A stretch of DNA of 64,000 nucleotides, taken from contig CM041196.1 of NCBI GenBank assembly GCA_023078555.1, forward strand, positions 4,847,658 through 4,911,657, read 5' to 3'. Source of the DNA: Ulva prolifera (Eukaryota > Chlorophyta > Ulvophyceae > Ulvales > Ulvaceae). The notes under the pieces were generated by a model, which saw nothing but the letters and a program-made list of their open reading frames with translations, did not search any database and had not been told where the DNA came from. Position numbers and translations under genes: made by a program. Positions within the stretch are counted from its first letter, which is position 1, and every line of letters starts with the position of its first letter. Shown here piece by piece: positions 61,237-64,000 of the stretch.

Positions 61237-64000
61237 ATGGCGTTACTGCATGTTGTGGTCGCCTTGGCCGGGTTGTGCGCCCCAGCATTGGCGAATCAGG
61301 AGTCACTGAAAGCGCCCCCAGGGATGCGGTCACCTGGGCAAATGAAGATGGTGTATGGTGTGTTCCTCGCAGAGTTCACTGAATTAGGGCCAGGTAGTGT
61401 CACCTCGATGTAATTGGAGGACGATCATGCCGTGAGCAGTGCGGGTCAATGTAAGTATACACAAAACTTAATGGGTGTTTGCTAACCTGGCTGCTTTTAC
61501 TGTCCGGTATCTCCTTGCAGCACGATGCCATCTGCTGTGGTTTCGCTCAGTGCAGCCCACTGCCTACCTGTACAACGACAGTCTCAATGCTTTGACTTGT
61601 CAGCATGACTATATTCTCCACCGTTGTAAATGGAAGAAGCGCGCGGGGATCCCGCAGGGACACTGAGCTGGGATAATACTCACGCGCGGCCGGGCACATT
61701 CACCGGGATTTTAAGCGATGACAGCGCGCTCAGCCTTACCGCTATCACATCAGCAGTATAATGTCACTGTGCAGGCCAAATGGATTTGCTTGGCTGCGAG
61801 TATAACCCACCGACAAAGTTTGATCCACCGCAACTCTTGAAGCTGCTGTACGGCGACAAGTTTGATGTTCAAGATACGTCAGGATCAGGAAGTGTCGTTG
61901 TGTTGGGCGCACATAATTCAGGGACGTCTATGGTGACGCGATTGATCATGCTCCTTGGAGCGTTTGGTGGGAACTATGAGACTATCAGCATCCACCTCCA
62001 CAACAAGCTGAAGTATTACGAGCCATTTGTCGTGTCCCTGTTCCATGACGCGTTTCTGGGCAAGTTCGTGGACACCAGGTTCCGGCCCTACCATGGGCAG
62101 GACCTCAACTTCACATCCATGACTGTTGAAGACCGGGACAAGCTTGATGTACGCTTGAACCACCGAGCTGCACACGTCATCATTCATGCATCCCTCATCT
62201 GGCACATTTCCTGTTTCATCTCGTGTGAGATATTTCAAGTTGTAGCATCCCTCTGCACTCGCAGTGTTCCGACAGCCAGAAGCAGCTGGCGCTCTGATTG
62301 CTGCCTGTTCCACTGCAGTGCTTCGCAAGAAAGTATGTCCGAGACATGGAGAGGCATCCTCCTTGGGTAATGAAGGATCCCCGCATGGCTCTGACGATGC
62401 CACTGTGGCGACCCCACATCAAGGACCTCGTGTGTGTCTTTGTGCACAAGGATCCTATAAAAAACTCCATCTCCCTGGCTGCCAATGGCAAGAAGTCAAG
62501 CCACACCCGTGCGCTGCTTCAGTCTGCTGCACTCTGCTCCGCCGAGACCCAGCGCCAGTGTCCACTGCTCCCCTCATGCTCCCTGCCTTCTCGTCTTGCA
62601 TCCGGCTGATGTCGCAACAGGTCTCCGACCGCACAAGCGCCCTCGAGACGCGCCTGCACATCGCCCTGCAGCTCCATGCTTGCATTCCCGTGGTCGAGGC
62701 ACACACACAAGCGCCCTCGAGACGCGCCTGCATACCGCCCTGCAGCTCCATGCTTGCATTCCAGTGGTCAAGGCACACACACAAGCGCCCTCGAGACGCG
62801 CCTGCATACCGCCCTGCAGCTCCATGCTTGCATTCCAGTGGTCAAGGCACACACACAAGCGCCCTCGAGACGCGCCTGCATACCGCCCTGCAGCTCCATG
62901 CTTGCATTCCAGTGGTCAAGGCACACACACGAGCGCCCTCGAGACGCGCCTGCATACCGCCCTGCAGCTCCATGCTTGCATTCCAGTGGTCAAGGCACAC
63001 ACACGAGCGCCCTCGAGACGCGCCTGCATACCGCCCTGCAGCTCCATGCTTGCATTCCAGTGGTCAAGGCACACACACGAGCGCCCTCGAGACGCGCCTG
63101 CATACCGCCCTGCAGCTCCATGCTTGCATTCCAGTGGTCAAGGCACACACATGAGCGCCCTCGACAGTCCCATGGTGACGCTGCGCAGAGTGTTGTAGCG
63201 AGAGGCGGTGCCCAGACTGCATCAGCGTCCGGGGGAGGCACTTCCACCAGCAACGCACACCAGCGTTGCCAAGGCGTGCATGGTGCATTGCAGTAAGCAT
63301 CGTTCTCGTCACCGTGGCTCATAGATGTTGCAGAGTCGATGTCCTGGTAAACAGCAGCCGCTGCACCTACGCTCTCCTGCTGCCACATCACATATGCGTG
63401 CATGCATGCCCCTCACCGCGAGCTAGAAGCTCCGCACTCCATGGAGCGCGCCACTGCGGGTCCCTTGCATTCCACAGGTGCCTCGGCATAGACACTGGCC
63501 GTGCCGAATACATACGTGCCCGTACCGCACCCCCATGAATGTTCCGCGCGACGGCGACCAGTCATAATGTCAGACTGCGCACGCTGGTAACACACGGGCC
63601 CAGTGAACTGACGATCTACACAGATAGTCCCTCGGTGGGGGGGGCAGCCTCGCTCGCTGTCAATGTACACGTGTCGCATACTCCCGCGCGACATCCCGGG
63701 CGCTGTGGCTACAGGGGACACGAACATGATGACGCCGCAGCGATGGCTGAGCCTGTGGGAGACGACGATGCTGTACGGCCTCGAGGGCTGCCGCGGCGTT
63801 CCGACCGTCTTCTTCTCGTCGTCCAACATCATCCCGGACATAAAGGGCGCGCTCGCGACGCTCAAGGGCCTGCTCGAGGCCGCCGGCGTGCGCGGCCTCA
63901 AGATGCCGAGCGACGGCGAGATCAAGGACCGCATCCAGCGCTACATCTTTACAGGGGAGCGCGAGTACAAGATCAACGCCGGCGCGCAGGCCCGCCTCAA
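61237..64000 (+). CDS. secretory-pathway sulfotransferase-like protein, 3' end beyond window
   Basis: Sulfotransferases move sulfate from PAPS to sugars or proteins in the Golgi; acceptor here unknown. Exon 1 (61237-61393) starts at ATG with a classic signal peptide, LLHVVVALAGLCAPALA, cleavage likely before NQE. Then 61775-62148 with the PAPS 5'-phosphosulfate loop in VVVLGAHNSGTSMVTRL, 62322-62508 with WVMKDPRMALTMPLW and VFVHKDPIKNSISLA (3'-phosphate-binding region), and 63715 to the window edge with QRWLSLWETTMLYG and GLLEAAGVRGLKMP, typical of the C-terminal half. All four exons agree in phase. Donors are GTAGTG, GTACGC and GTGCGC. The third intron (62509-63714) contains a 74-bp minisatellite and a duplicated scrap of the GT2-GH9 gene. 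The stop codon is not in view. Confidence 0.8.
62637..63165. repeat. 74-bp minisatellite, seven near-identical units
   Basis: Unit starts (GCGCCCTCGAGACGCG) recur at 62637, 62711, 62785, 62859, 62933, 63007 and 63081, with a partial unit at 63155. Units differ by only a few bases. Since 74 is not a multiple of three, the array is open in all three + frames and several - frames, which creates long false proteins. It lies inside intron 3 of the sulfotransferase-like gene. Confidence 0.95.
63300..63356. repeat. 57-bp duplicate of the GT2-GH9 acidic exon
   Basis: Matches 55608-55664 with only about three substitutions (shared TCGTTCTCGTCACCGTGGCT and AGATGTTGCAGAGTCGATGT). In the source the segment encodes DIDSATSVSHGDEN on the - strand. 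Here it sits in an intron on the opposite gene strand. Confidence 0.85.

Noticed and set aside
62637..63165. CRISPR-like array
   Set aside because: The 74-bp units are contiguous near-identical tandem repeats without unique spacers, in a eukaryotic intron.
62264..63296. Long Ser/Arg/His-rich proteins of 200-300 residues
   Set aside because: They are translations of the 74-bp minisatellite, which is open in all three frames, and part of the stretch overlaps the sulfotransferase exon in another frame.

Overview
This window is nuclear DNA of a eukaryote, most likely a green alga (Viridiplantae). The coding content is GC-rich, every recognisable gene is split by introns, and several proteins are of plant type: a MAP-kinase phosphatase with the DSP-plus-gelsolin layout of plant MKP1, a short plant-like isoprenylcysteine methyltransferase, a starch-synthase-type GT5 fragment, and a PPR-like/coiled-coil protein that I recall from land plants. 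I cannot name the species. All protein assignments are from motif and family memory, without database searches; exon borders were placed by hand from splice sites and checked for phase.

Layout. 0.5-3.4 kb (-): four exons of a SERCA-type Ca2+ ATPase that runs off the left edge. 4.2-5.2 kb (+): ICMT. 7.2-10.7 kb (+): SprT-like zinc metalloprotease with a zinc ribbon, followed at once by a perfect 15-bp-stem hairpin. 13.6-15.2 kb: a 1,580-bp inverted-repeat element with an 8-bp target duplication. 16.6-17.5 kb (+): C-terminal part of a GT5 starch synthase. 19-29 kb: a repeat-rich block with several diverged copies of one unit, interrupted in one copy by a 1,081-bp hAT element and a 261-bp tRNA-derived SINE; a sister copy shows the empty sites. 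29.7-30.7 kb (+): helical-bundle plus NB-ARC (NLR-like) gene, apparently truncated. 32.1-33.3 kb (-): tropinone-reductase-like SDR. 35.1-36.5 kb (-): a broken second SDR copy fused to collapsed SERCA fragments. 36.7-37.4 kb (-): STIMATE/TMEM110-family membrane protein next to a 100-N gap. 37.9-42.4 kb (-): conserved plant-type protein of unknown function, seven exons. 44.9-46.1 kb (+): 160-aa two-EF-hand protein. 49.9-56.1 kb (-): a nine-exon gene for a membrane GT2 glycosyltransferase fused to a GH9 cellulase domain. 58.4-60.6 kb (-): MKP1-like phosphatase, complete. 61.2-64 kb (+): secretory sulfotransferase-like gene running off the right edge, with a 74-bp minisatellite in an intron.

How the genes relate. 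There is no operon-like grouping. Three genes concern Ca2+ (SERCA, STIMATE-like, EF-hand) and three concern carbohydrate or secretory-pathway chemistry (GT5, GT2-GH9, sulfotransferase), but nothing shows co-regulation. Introns share a marked local style: donors are mostly GTGCGN or GTACGN rather than GTAAGT, several introns carry long C-runs on the sense strand close to the donor, and acceptors are mostly TGCAG. The most unusual items are the GT2-GH9 fusion, whose catalytic motifs look altered in both domains, the algal helical-bundle/NB-ARC gene, and the SERCA/SDR chimeric pseudogene.
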